DNA of 64,000 nucleotides, taken from positions 10,935 to 74,934 of the forward strand of contig CAYXVG010000035.1 in the NCBI GenBank assembly GCA_964468205.1, read 5' to 3'. This stretch comes from CAWELS01 sp964468205. GTDB lineage: Bacteria > Acidobacteriota > Terriglobia > Bryobacterales > Bryobacteraceae. Shown piece by piece: positions 1-7,910 of the stretch; position 1 is the first letter of the stretch, and every line of letters starts with the position of its first letter. The position numbers and the translations under genes were made by a program. The notes under the pieces were generated by a model. The model was not told where the DNA came from, made no database searches, and saw only the letters and a list, made by a program, of their open reading frames with translations.

Positions 1-560
1 TGGCCTTCCCGCAGACGCTACGGCAGGTAGCGTTCATTCGCGACAACGTCTGGTTGAGTGGAATGCTGGATGCGATGAGTCACGGCCAGCCGCTTTACTA
101 CCTCATTTATACGATCGGCATCATCTTCTTCTGTTTCTTCTACGTCTCGATCATCTTTAACCCGAACGAGGCGGCGGACAATATGCGCAAGTACGGCGGG
201 TTCGTTCCGGGGATACGGCCGGGACGCAACACCGCCGAGTATATGAACAAGATTCTCACCCGGATCACGATGGTTGGCGGTCTGTACCTCGCGCTACTCT
301 CGCTGCTGCCGGAAATCATGATTTCCGGCATCAAGCTGCAGACGCTTCCGGGGATCGGGAACTTCATCGACAACAACTTCCCGCGCTGGCTGCTCGACGG
401 ATTGGGAGTGAGCTTCTACTTCGGCGGCACATCGCTGTTGATTGTGGTCGGTGTCGCGATGGACTTTGTGAATCAAATTGAAGCGCAACTCATCATGCGC
501 CACTACGAAGGTTTTACGCCGCGGTCCGGGCGAATCCGGGGTCGGCGGAGCGTTTTCTAG
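1..560 (+). CDS. secY: Protein translocase subunit SecY (C-terminal part, cut by window start)
   Basis: This is the central pore subunit of the SecYEG translocon in the inner membrane. The reading frame is open from base 3, before the first possible start, so the 5' end lies outside the window. About 186 residues are visible, against a usual total of 430-450. Conserved late-SecY features are present: the FNPNEAADNMRKYGGFVPGI segment, then RPGRNTAEYMNKILTRIT (the cytoplasmic loop region), two hydrophobic helices, and the ending QIEAQLIMRHYEGF typical of the SecY C-terminus. It is the first gene of the visible ribosomal operon and is followed by map after 91 bases. Identity is secure; only the missing 5' portion is unseen. 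Confidence 0.97.
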   Translation, partial: AFPQTLRQVAFIRDNVWLSGMLDAMSHGQPLYYLIYTIGIIFFCFFYVSIIFNPNEAADNMRKYGGFVPGIRPGRNTAEYMNKILTRITMVGGLYLALLSLLPEIMISGIKLQTLPGIGNFIDNNFPRWLLDGLGVSFYFGGTSLLIVVGVAMDFVNQIEAQLIMRHYEGFTPRSGRIRGRRSVF

Positions 561-651
561 GGAGCATCGAGGCAATTGGCGCGGGCGTTGGTGCAATGGC
601 TTTTGTTACAATAACTTATAAGCCCTGCTCGAGTCGCCACGCAGGATATTG

Positions 652-1422
652 ATGATCATTCGGAAAAGTCCGGCTGAACTTGAGAAGATGCGGGCGGCCG
701 GCCTGCTTGTCCACCAGATCCTCTCGACAGTCAGTGAGATGGTCGCCGAAGGAGTGACCACCATGGATCTGGAGATCGAGGCGGATCGGATTATCACGGA
801 CGCAGGCGCGGAGGCGGCCTTCAAAGGTTACTATGTTCCGGCCATTGGGGCTCGGTTTCCGACCGTGCTATGCACGTCGGTTAATGACGAAATCGTTCAT
901 GGGATACCGTCGGCGACGCGTGCACTCAAGAAGGGCGATGTGGTCTCGATTGACACAGGAGTCAAGCTGAATGGTTATTTTGGCGACTCCGCCGTTACCG
1001 TGCCGGTCGGCGCAGTGAACGGTTCGACTCAGCGTTTGCTCGAGGTAACGCGCGAAGCTTTGGAGCGGGCGATCGGACAGATGCGGCCAGGCAATCGCCT
1101 GTTTGATGTTTGTGGAGCGGTAGAGAGGTTTGTCACGGAGAACGGCTTCAGTATTGTTCGAGAGTACGTCGGTCACGGAATCGGGACTCAGCTCCACGAG
1201 GAGCCTCAGGTTCCAAATTACATTGACCGGAGCAACGCGAATCCGCGGCTCAAAGAGGGTATGGTTTTCGCGCTCGAGCCGATGGTGAACGCCGGAAAGG
1301 CCGGGAGCCGCCTTACGGCGGACCGGTGGACAGCGGTGACGAAGGACGGCTCGGTGTCGGCTCATTTCGAACACTGTGTTGCGGTCACTGCCAACGGACC
1401 ATGGGTACTGACCCGGCCGTAG
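652..1422 (+). CDS. map: Type I methionine aminopeptidase
   Basis: This cytosolic metalloenzyme removes the initiator methionine from nascent proteins. From ATG 652 the protein has 256 residues, the normal size for a type Ia enzyme without an N-terminal zinc extension. The five metal ligands are all visible: D101 (in SIDTGVKLNGYFGD), D112, H175 (in YVGHGIG), E209 (in FALEPM) and E240 (in HFEHC); the substrate-site H83 lies in VHGIPS. A TTG sits directly in front of the ATG, but the alignment to the family starts at MIIRKSPAE, so ATG 652 is preferred. The 91-base gap to secY contains an AT-rich patch (about 604-622) that could hold an internal promoter, though no well-spaced -35/-10 pair is clear. 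The secY-map-infA order is the classical one. Confidence 0.96.
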   Translation: MIIRKSPAELEKMRAAGLLVHQILSTVSEMVAEGVTTMDLEIEADRIITDAGAEAAFKGYYVPAIGARFPTVLCTSVNDEIVHGIPSATRALKKGDVVSIDTGVKLNGYFGDSAVTVPVGAVNGSTQRLLEVTREALERAIGQMRPGNRLFDVCGAVERFVTENGFSIVREYVGHGIGTQLHEEPQVPNYIDRSNANPRLKEGMVFALEPMVNAGKAGSRLTADRWTAVTKDGSVSAHFEHCVAVTANGPWVLTRP

Positions 1423-1430
1423 CTTGGTTT

Positions 1431-1667
1431 ATGTCGCGAATGCTCGACGAGAAGTCGCCCGGCGAATCGGGAATCGCGGCCACGGTTGTCGAACTATTGC
1501 CGCGCGCAACGTATCGCGTGATGCTGGACAATCGGCGAAGTGTTCTGGCCCATGCGGCCAGTTCCGGGCAGAAGAACTTTGTCCGGCTTCGCGAAGGGGA
1601 CAAGGTGGAGGTGAAGATTTCGCCCCACGACCCGACGCGAGGGCGGATCTTGAGATTGCTGAATTAG
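1431..1667 (+). CDS. infA: Translation initiation factor IF-1
   Basis: IF-1 is a small OB-fold protein that occupies the ribosomal A site during initiation. From ATG 1431 it has 78 residues, slightly longer than the usual 71-73. The conserved core is clear: ATVVELLPRATYRVMLDN, then VLAHAASSGQKNFVRL, then GDKVEVKISPHDPTRGRI. A second in-frame ATG at 1440 would give 75 residues; neither has a strong Shine-Dalgarno sequence, so the exact start is uncertain. An in-frame extension back to 1326 inside map exists but is not part of the family. It follows map by 8 bases and precedes rpmJ by 20. Confidence 0.95.
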   Translation: MSRMLDEKSPGESGIAATVVELLPRATYRVMLDNRRSVLAHAASSGQKNFVRLREGDKVEVKISPHDPTRGRILRLLN

Positions 1668-1687
1668 AAACGGAAGGCTGCTAAGTC

Positions 1688-1801
1688 ATGAAGGTACGGG
1701 CCTCAGTAAAGAAGATATGTGATAAGTGCAAGATCATCCACCGGCACGGAGTGGTGCGCGTGATCTGCGAGAACCCGAAGCACAAGCAGCGTCAAGGATA
1801 A
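1688..1801 (+). CDS. rpmJ: 50S ribosomal protein L36 (zinc-binding type)
   Basis: This 37-residue gene is easily missed because of its size. The product starts MKVRASVKKICDKC and ends NPKHKQRQG, matching L36 along its entire length. The zinc ligands C11, C14, C27 and H32 are all present, so this is the zinc-ribbon form rather than the cysteine-less paralogue. It sits in its usual place between infA and rpsM, 20 bases after infA and 12 before rpsM. Confidence 0.96.
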   Translation: MKVRASVKKICDKCKIIHRHGVVRVICENPKHKQRQG

Positions 1802-1813
1802 AGGGAGAAATAT

Positions 1814-2197
1814 ATGGCGCGCATTATTGGTGTTGACTTACCCAATCGCAAACGGGCCGAGATTGGTCTGACGTATTTGTACGGCGTTGGCCGAACCCGG
1901 GCGCGGTCTATACTGCACCGGGCCGGTGTTGACTTCGGTAAGAAGGTGGGGGATCTCGATGAAGACGAGGTCAGCCGTATCCGCCAGATACTGGAGGAAG
2001 AAGGTGCGGTTGAGGGCGACCTTCGCAAGGAACTCTCGATGAACGTCAAACGGCTGATCGAGATGGGCTCCTATCGCGGCCTCCGGCATCGACGCGGACT
2101 TCCGGTCCGCGGCCAACGCACGCATACTAACGCCCGGAACCGGAAGGGTCCGCGCCGCGGTACCGTTGCACAAAAGAGAAAGGCCGGCAAGAAGTAA
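1814..2197 (+). CDS. rpsM: 30S ribosomal protein S13
   Basis: S13 is a head protein of the small subunit that contacts the P-site tRNA and bridges to the large subunit. The 127-residue product begins MARIIGVDLPNRKRAEIGL, carries the helix-two-turns-helix (YLYGVGRTRARSIL) and the conserved basic SYRGLRHRRGLPVRGQRT stretch, and ends in a lysine-rich tail. Length is normal. An AGGGAG ribosome-binding site precedes the ATG. It is co-transcribed with rpmJ upstream and rpsK downstream. Confidence 0.97.
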   Translation: MARIIGVDLPNRKRAEIGLTYLYGVGRTRARSILHRAGVDFGKKVGDLDEDEVSRIRQILEEEGAVEGDLRKELSMNVKRLIEMGSYRGLRHRRGLPVRGQRTHTNARNRKGPRRGTVAQKRKAGKK

Positions 2198-2234
2198 GAA
2201 CTCGAGTCGGAAGCTGCCAGGAACGGATTGAGAT

Positions 2235-2636
2235 ATGGCCAAGGCTGCAAAAGGCAAGAAGAAGACCTTTAAGAAGAAAGAAAAGAAGAACATTCCCGAG
2301 GGGATTGTCCATATTCAGGCCACTTTCAATAACACGATTGTGACCTTCTCGGACCCGACGGGGAATGTAGTCGCGTGGTCGAGTTCGGGCTCTCTCGGTT
2401 TTCGGGGTTCCCGCAAGGGGACGCCGTTTGCCGCCCAGCAAGCGTCGATGACCGCGGGTAAGAAAGCCCGGGAAGCGGGCATGCGCGTTGTTGAGGTTCG
2501 GGTGAGTGGGCCGGGTTCCGGCCGCGAGTCCGCGGTTCGCGCCCTTTCCACGTTGGGCTTCAACGTGCGCAGGATCAAGGACCGGACGCCAATCCCGCAC
2601 AATGGATGCCGTCCCCCGAAGCGCCGCCGCGTCTGA
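2235..2636 (+). CDS. rpsK: 30S ribosomal protein S11
   Basis: S11 lines the platform of the small subunit near the mRNA exit. The 133-residue product has a strongly lysine-rich N-terminal extension (residues 2-18), then the family core beginning GIVHIQATFNNTIVTFSD, the GFRGSRKGTPFAAQ segment, and the conserved ending DRTPIPHNGCRPPKRRRV. It lies 37 bases after rpsM. The 141-base interval to rpsD is long for this operon. Confidence 0.97.
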   Translation: MAKAAKGKKKTFKKKEKKNIPEGIVHIQATFNNTIVTFSDPTGNVVAWSSSGSLGFRGSRKGTPFAAQQASMTAGKKAREAGMRVVEVRVSGPGSGRESAVRALSTLGFNVRRIKDRTPIPHNGCRPPKRRRV

Positions 2637-2761
2637 TTTTTGTGAACGAACAAGCAGGAGGAAGGCGGAAGTGGATTGCCAGGAAGTGACGCGAACGCGA
2701 GAGGATTCGCGCATAGCGTCTGGCATTCAGATTCGACCGCTGTAAACTGCACCTTTGCTCG

Positions 2762-2768
2762 AAAGGAG
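2762..2768 (+). promoter_or_regulatory. Ribosome-binding site that fixes the TTG start of rpsD
   Basis: AAAGGAG is followed after 9 bases by TTG 2778. The next ATG codon in frame lies well inside the conserved zinc-binding region, so this site supports TTG as the true start. Confidence 0.8.
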
Positions 2769-2777
2769 ATAGGTAGT

Positions 2778-3410
2778 TTGGCACGTTATATAGGTTCAGT
2801 TTGCCGGCTTTGCCGGCGTGAAGGCATGAAGCTCTTTCTGAAAGGGGAGCGCTGCCACACCGAAAAGTGCGCCATTGAACGGCGCAACGTACCGCCCGGA
2901 CACCAGACCCGGCACCGCCGGCCCAAGGTCTCGAGTTTCGGTCTCCAGTTGCGCGAGAAGCAGAAGGCGCGCCGGGTTTACGGAATACTGGAACGGCAGT
3001 TCCGGCATTATTACGAGAAAGCGGCCCAGTCGAAGGGAATCACGGGCGAGAACCTGCTCTCACTGCTTGAGCGCCGTCTGGACAATGTGGTTTACCGCCT
3101 TGGTTTTGGCACCAGCCGAAACCAGGCCCGCCAACTTGTTCGTCACGGTCATATTCATGTGAACGGCCGCAAGGTGAACATACCGTCTTTTCAGGTGAAG
3201 CAGGGCCATGTGATCGAGGTCCGGGAAAAGAGCCACCAAAACGGTATGATCTTAAGCGCTCTCGAGGCGACCGCGCATCAGCCTACCCCGAGCTGGCTGG
3301 AGGTGGATCGCGACGCGATGAAGGGCCGTGTGATCGGTAGCCCCAAGCGCGACGAACTCGTTCAGATCGAGTTGAACGAACAGCTTATCGTCGAGTTGTA
3401 CTCGAAGTAA
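2778..3410 (+). CDS. rpsD: 30S ribosomal protein S4 (zinc-binding type, TTG start)
   Basis: S4 is a primary 16S rRNA-binding assembly protein. The frame is open from 2676, but homology begins at the TTG at 2778 (reading ARYIGSVCRLCRREGMKLF), which has a good AAAGGAG site 9 bases upstream; the upstream residues do not belong to the family. From that start the protein has 210 residues, the usual size. It is the C+ form with a zinc site (C9, C12, C26, C31), followed by the S4 RNA-binding domain (GFGTSRNQARQLVRHGHI). The 141-base leader before it could host regulation, since S4 controls its own operon in some bacteria, but I see no defined structure. Confidence 0.96.
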   Translation: MARYIGSVCRLCRREGMKLFLKGERCHTEKCAIERRNVPPGHQTRHRRPKVSSFGLQLREKQKARRVYGILERQFRHYYEKAAQSKGITGENLLSLLERRLDNVVYRLGFGTSRNQARQLVRHGHIHVNGRKVNIPSFQVKQGHVIEVREKSHQNGMILSALEATAHQPTPSWLEVDRDAMKGRVIGSPKRDELVQIELNEQLIVELYSK

Positions 3411-3423
3411 GAAGGAGAAACGG

Positions 3424-4461
3424 ATGTACATCGGCTTTCAGAAGCCCAAGCGGCTTGTTGCCAATACGGAAACCCTGACCGACCGGTACGGCATGTTCTA
3501 CGCCCAGCCCTTCGAGCGCGGTTTCGGAACTACCATCGGCGTGGCATTGCGCCGCATTCTCCTCAGCGCCATTGAGGGCGCGGCCATTACCGCGGTCCGG
3601 ATCGAAGGTGTCGCCCACGAGTTCAGTCCCATTCCGGGCGTTACCGAGGACGCGACGGACGTGATCCTCAATCTGAAGCAGATCCCGTTCAAGATGACTG
3701 GCGAAGGTGTCCGGACCGCCCGGCTCCACATCGAGGAACCTGGGGAGGTTACCAGCGGACAGATTGAGACGGACTCCGAAGTCGAGGTGCTCGACCGGAA
3801 TATGCACGTTGCCACCGTTGGAGAGGGCGGCAAGTTAATCGTTGAGATGCGGCTGAAAATGGGACGCGGCTACGTGAGCGCGGACCGCAATTATGACGAG
3901 GACCTTCCACTGGGCTCGATTCCAATCGATTCCGTCCATTCGCCAGTCCGGAAGGCGAACTTCACGGTTGAGAACGCCCGTCTCGGTCAGATGACCGACT
4001 ACGACAAGCTAACGCTGGAAGTCTGGACCAACGGGGCCATCTCTCCGCAGGACGCCATCGGACACGCGTCCAAGCTGATGCGGGACCACACGGCCATCTT
4101 CATCAACTTTGAAGATATTGAGGAGCCGGAGCCCGAGCCCGTCGATCGCGCGGTGAACCAGATGAACGAGGTGCTGAACCGATCTGTCGAGGAACTTGAG
4201 CTTTCGGTTCGCTCCTACAACTGTCTGAAGAACGCCAATATTCAAACGATTGGTGATCTGGTGCAGAAGTCCGAAGCCGAGATGCTGCGCACGAAGAACT
4301 TCGGCCGGAAGTCGCTCAATGAGATCAAAGAGATACTCGGCGGTCTCGGCCTGCAGTTTGGAATGCGATTCGATTCGCAGGGGCGGCTAGTGACGCCGTC
4401 GGGCCAGCCGGCCGTCCTGGATGCTTCCGGAGAGGGCAGTCCGCAAACCAGCGAACTCTAG
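3424..4461 (+). CDS. rpoA: DNA-directed RNA polymerase subunit alpha
   Basis: Alpha dimerises to nucleate RNA polymerase assembly, and its C-terminal domain contacts UP elements and activators. The 345-residue protein shows the N-terminal dimerisation domain (about 1-235, with FERGFGTTIGVALRRILLSA), an acidic linker rich in E and P, and a C-terminal helix-hairpin-helix domain (about 255-320) containing ELSVRSYNCLKNANIQTIGD and KNFGRKSLNEIKEIL. The arginine of the SVRSYNCL helix corresponds to the UP-element-binding residue known in E. coli. A GGAGAAACGG site precedes the ATG. It is 13 bases from rpsD and 26 from rplQ. Confidence 0.98.
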   Translation: MYIGFQKPKRLVANTETLTDRYGMFYAQPFERGFGTTIGVALRRILLSAIEGAAITAVRIEGVAHEFSPIPGVTEDATDVILNLKQIPFKMTGEGVRTARLHIEEPGEVTSGQIETDSEVEVLDRNMHVATVGEGGKLIVEMRLKMGRGYVSADRNYDEDLPLGSIPIDSVHSPVRKANFTVENARLGQMTDYDKLTLEVWTNGAISPQDAIGHASKLMRDHTAIFINFEDIEEPEPEPVDRAVNQMNEVLNRSVEELELSVRSYNCLKNANIQTIGDLVQKSEAEMLRTKNFGRKSLNEIKEILGGLGLQFGMRFDSQGRLVTPSGQPAVLDASGEGSPQTSEL

Positions 4462-4487
4462 TTAGTGGTGAGAAACGGGAATCTGAA

Positions 4488-4955
4488 ATGAGACATAGAA
4501 AAGGTGGCTACAAGCTACAAAGAGACCCTGCCGCCCGCCGGGCGTTGCTCCGCGGGTTGGTCACCAACGTGATTGAGGCGGAACCCGAGCGGATCATCAC
4601 CACCGTGACCAAGGCCAAAGCGGCAAGGCCGCTGGTAGATAAGATGATAACTCTTGCCAAGCGGGACACGTTGCATTCCCGCCGTCAAGCAGCGGCCTTT
4701 CTAACGACTCCGGCGGCGGTAAAGAAGCTCTTTGACAAGCTGGGAACGAGATTTGGTCAACGGCCGGGTGGCTATTCGCGAATTGTCCGCATTGGGCCGC
4801 GAAAAGGCGATGGCGCTGAACTGGCCATGCTGGAGCTCGTTGATGCGAAGTTGATCAAACGCGCCGCTGACCGCGCCAAGCGCAAGGAAGAGCGGATGCA
4901 GGCAATAAAGGAAGGCCGGGAGATCGAAGGCGAAGAACCCCCGGAGAAGTCTTAG
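4488..4955 (+). CDS. rplQ: 50S ribosomal protein L17
   Basis: L17 is a large-subunit protein near the exit tunnel and the last gene of the operon. The 155-residue product begins MRHRKGGYKLQRDPAARRAL and contains the family signature ITTVTKAKAARPLVDKMITL and GYSRIVRIGPRKGDGAELAM. The last 35 or so residues form a charged tail (KRKEERMQAIKEGREIEGEE) longer than in the minimal 115-125-residue homologues. A perfect hairpin follows within 30 bases, marking the end of the operon. Confidence 0.97.
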   Translation: MRHRKGGYKLQRDPAARRALLRGLVTNVIEAEPERIITTVTKAKAARPLVDKMITLAKRDTLHSRRQAAAFLTTPAAVKKLFDKLGTRFGQRPGGYSRIVRIGPRKGDGAELAMLELVDAKLIKRAADRAKRKEERMQAIKEGREIEGEEPPEKS

Positions 4956-4980
4956 GGCCCCGAACGAACTCGATACCTGG

Positions 4981-5012
4981 GGTCGCGGTGCTGTCTCTGC
5001 AGCACCGCGACC
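4981..5012. terminator. Perfect 13-bp hairpin between convergent rplQ and a hybrid kinase gene
   Basis: The arms 4981-4993 (GGTCGCGGTGCTG) and 5000-5012 are exact inverted repeats around a 6-base loop. The hairpin lies between two genes that converge, so it can serve both. There is no T-tract on either side. Confidence 0.75.
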
Positions 5013-5024
5013 ACGCTGGGCGAT

Positions 5025-7679
5025 TCACAATGCAGTCGACTTCCCGCGAGGGGATACTTCGTTCCTCCGAGGCGCGCCCCATTTTCTAAGCACTGCTGCC
5101 AGTGCCGCCAACTGGATCGGCTTGGGAAGGTAGTCGTCCATCTCGGCCTGAATGCAGCGCTCGCGGTCACCCTTCATTGCGTTGGCCGTGAGGGCGACGA
5201 TCGGAGTTCTGCGCCCCCCGCTCTCGCGGGCTCTGATCTCTTGAGTCGCCCGAAAACCGTCGACCTCCGGCATCTGACAGTCCATCAGTATCACGTCGTA
5301 GTTGGCCCTCGCGGCTGCGGAAATCGCGGCGCTTCCATCGGCCACCGCTTCCACCGTGCAGCCGAGTTTCTCCAGGAATCGCACGGCGACCCGTTGGTTG
5401 ACCGGGTTATCCTCGGCGAGCAGAACGCGGCACTGGACATCTGGCTCAAGCCCAAGCGCTTCGAAGTCAGGCGCCGGTGGTATCCGCGAGCAGAGCGCCT
5501 CGCAGATCTTCGCGGCGAGAAGACGTCTTTTCACCGGCTTGTTGATCCATAAGAGTGGCCTATCACTCTGCTTCGTGGGCGAGCCTTCCGCACCTGGCGG
5601 GCCCACCAGGATCAGAGGCGTATCCGCAGTTGCCGATTGATCTTGGAGTGAGCGGACCAAGTCTCCGCCTTGATGTTGGTCGTTTTCAACATCAACGATG
5701 ATCAGCGAGAACGGCTTTCGCGGGGCTGCCCGGCGAGCCAGCTCAATGGCAGCCAGAGCGGATTCGGCCTCGGCGACTTTCAGCCCTTCTACCTGCGTGT
5801 AGGAGCGAAGAAGCTGCCGACTGGTTGCGCTGACACCGGCGATCAATACCCTCGCATGATCGCACAAGTCCGAAGAGCAGCTTCGCTGACGGGGCCTGTT
5901 GACGGTCTCCAGGTGGGTGGTGAACCAGAACGTAGATCCCTTGCCCGGTTCGCTGGTCATTCCGATGTCACCGTTCATCAAGTCGACAAGCTGCTTAGAA
6001 ATCGCGAGGCCTAAACCGGTACCGCCAAATCGTCTGGAACTGGTCCCGTCCGCTTGAGTGAACCGGTGGAAGAGGCGTTTCTGCGCTTCCGGCTCAATCC
6101 CGATACCGGTGTCTTGCACTCCGAACCGAAGAAGCAAGTCAATTCCCTGACGGTTCTCCACGGCAATGTCGAGCCGAACTGTGCCGTTGTTGGTGAACTT
6201 CACGCTATTGCCCAGCAGATTCAGGAGCACCTGTCGAAGCCGCATCGAGTCTCCTCGAAGAAAGTTCGGCGTCCCCTTGCCGATGCGGAGGTTCAGTTCC
6301 AGTCCTTTCTTCCGCGCCTCTCCGGCTATCAGCGAGAGCACCTCGTCGACGAGATCCAGCAATTCAAACTCCTCTTTGCTCAAGGCCAGTTTGCCGGCCT
6401 CGATCTTCGCCATATCCAACAGATCATTGATGATAGCTAGCAAGGAATGGCCGCTGCTTTGAATCACCCCGGCAAGCTCCCGTTGCTCGTCTGAGAGTTG
6501 GGTGTCCATCAGGAAGTCCGTCATCCCAAGGATCCCGTTCAGCGGGGTACGAATCTCGTGGCTTACATTCGCAAGGAATTGAGATTTCAAACGGGACGAT
6601 TCGAGAGCCTCGTCCCTAGCGACCGCCAATTCCTCTTGGGCGCGCTTCCGCTCCTGAACCTCGTCCCGAAGTCTTTCATTTGCCGCGGACAGTTCCTTGG
6701 TGCGAATTGTCACCAAGCGTTCGACTTTGGCCGTCCGATCCTGCTGCGTACGGAATGAGGCGGCGGTGAGAAGACTAATAACTAACCCTCCCCCGAAGAT
6801 GATCCACGGATGCCCGGTGTAGCCGGAGGCCAGCTTCTCGGCAACCGGTTGACAACGGATAAGCCAAGAGCGGTTTCCGACCGTGACGATCCGTTCGTAG
6901 TCTTCCCGTGTTTTCTGCTCGAGCGAGGGAGGTTCGGCGGGTTGCGGACTATTGTCGCGGCGCCTTGACCAATGGCTATAGAGCGAGCTGCGAGCGGCAG
7001 GTGCGTCAAGGTCGAAGGCGTGAACATCAATACCGTAGGAGCGAAGGTGTTGCAACCCTCTTTCCATGGTTTGTCCCACCTCGACAAAACTTCCGACAAA
7101 GCCGAGGAGACGCTGCCTACGGTCTTCGAGGGTTAACGGAACCTTGCTTTGCTCGAAAACCGGGTAGAGCAGAAAAACACCAAACGCATTTGCCTTTTCT
7201 TTGACCGGGACGCGCTCCGTGGTAGTGATCTTCCCGATTCGTAGGGCCAATTCCGCCGCCTCTGTCAAATCCGGTTCCGACATTACGTACGGGCCGAAGG
7301 ATTCAGCGATGGCGCCGCCCAGCGCGGCGGATTGGATGCGAAATGGACCTCCAAGCTGTTCCCTGACCGCCCAAAAGTACGTGCTCCGCCGTTCCCGGTC
7401 TGGCAGGACATGACCCACGAATCGTGTGAATTCCTCCTGGGTCATCTCCGGGGCGTTTCGGGTGTGGAGCCACACGGCGGTTAGATTCGTTACCTCCGAT
7501 GCCATCTCTCGCTCGAAGGCGGAAATCCTGTTTTCAGCCGCGTCCTCATACCGGGCCATCACCGAACGGCGCTCAATGTTCCAGAACGTTAGAGCGGCAA
7601 GGACTGCCAGCGAGCCGCCAATCATGAGGATCAGCACGATTGTGGTGGATTGTCGCGATCGAAAACCAGCCCTTTTCAT
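5025..7679 (-). CDS. CHASE-domain hybrid sensor histidine kinase with two receiver domains
   Basis: This 884-residue membrane kinase has, in order: a transmembrane helix (12-34), a periplasmic CHASE-type ligand-binding domain (about 45-265; CHASE domains are known to bind small signals such as cytokinins or peptides), a second helix (about 290-308), a coiled coil (318-365), HisKA with H374 in FLANVSHEIRTPLNGILG, and a HATPase_c domain with all boxes intact (N491, DTGIGI, GGTGLGLAISKQL). A first receiver (about 608-725) is degenerate: its acidic pair is replaced by VLIAGVSATSR, although D663 and K714 remain. The second receiver (about 750-870) is intact (LLAEDN, D800, LPKP). The protein should autophosphorylate and relay to D800, then to an Hpt protein not seen here. 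It lies next to another kinase gene on the same strand, 231 bases away. Confidence 0.9.
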   Translation of the reverse strand: MKRAGFRSRQSTTIVLILMIGGSLAVLAALTFWNIERRSVMARYEDAAENRISAFEREMASEVTNLTAVWLHTRNAPEMTQEEFTRFVGHVLPDRERRSTYFWAVREQLGGPFRIQSAALGGAIAESFGPYVMSEPDLTEAAELALRIGKITTTERVPVKEKANAFGVFLLYPVFEQSKVPLTLEDRRQRLLGFVGSFVEVGQTMERGLQHLRSYGIDVHAFDLDAPAARSSLYSHWSRRRDNSPQPAEPPSLEQKTREDYERIVTVGNRSWLIRCQPVAEKLASGYTGHPWIIFGGGLVISLLTAASFRTQQDRTAKVERLVTIRTKELSAANERLRDEVQERKRAQEELAVARDEALESSRLKSQFLANVSHEIRTPLNGILGMTDFLMDTQLSDEQRELAGVIQSSGHSLLAIINDLLDMAKIEAGKLALSKEEFELLDLVDEVLSLIAGEARKKGLELNLRIGKGTPNFLRGDSMRLRQVLLNLLGNSVKFTNNGTVRLDIAVENRQGIDLLLRFGVQDTGIGIEPEAQKRLFHRFTQADGTSSRRFGGTGLGLAISKQLVDLMNGDIGMTSEPGKGSTFWFTTHLETVNRPRQRSCSSDLCDHARVLIAGVSATSRQLLRSYTQVEGLKVAEAESALAAIELARRAAPRKPFSLIIVDVENDQHQGGDLVRSLQDQSATADTPLILVGPPGAEGSPTKQSDRPLLWINKPVKRRLLAAKICEALCSRIPPAPDFEALGLEPDVQCRVLLAEDNPVNQRVAVRFLEKLGCTVEAVADGSAAISAAARANYDVILMDCQMPEVDGFRATQEIRARESGGRRTPIVALTANAMKGDRERCIQAEMDDYLPKPIQLAALAAVLRKWGAPRRNEVSPRGKSTAL

Positions 7680-7910
7680 GAGTTTGTTCTCTTAGCGCCA
7701 ATTTCCAGTTTCCTGGCTCGTCAAGTTCTGGCCCGAGGCGCGGGAGATTTGTGAGCGGCCCGGCTGATGAGCTAAGGCAATCAGGTCCAGGACGATTTCA
7801 GATAAACCTCTCACACAAAAGATCGACACAACCTACTCAAACTTAAAGCCTGAATGCGTGGCAATTGAATGAATATTCTATTACTAGAAGATCGCCAGTC
7901 GTCGATGTAG

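Noticed and set aside
604..622. Promoter upstream of map
   Set aside because: An AT-rich patch with a -10-like TATAAG is present, but no -35 element at suitable spacing, so it is mentioned only under map.
1326..1667. Long IF-1 frame starting inside map
   Set aside because: Residues before about 1431 have no IF-1 similarity; the frame is just open by chance.
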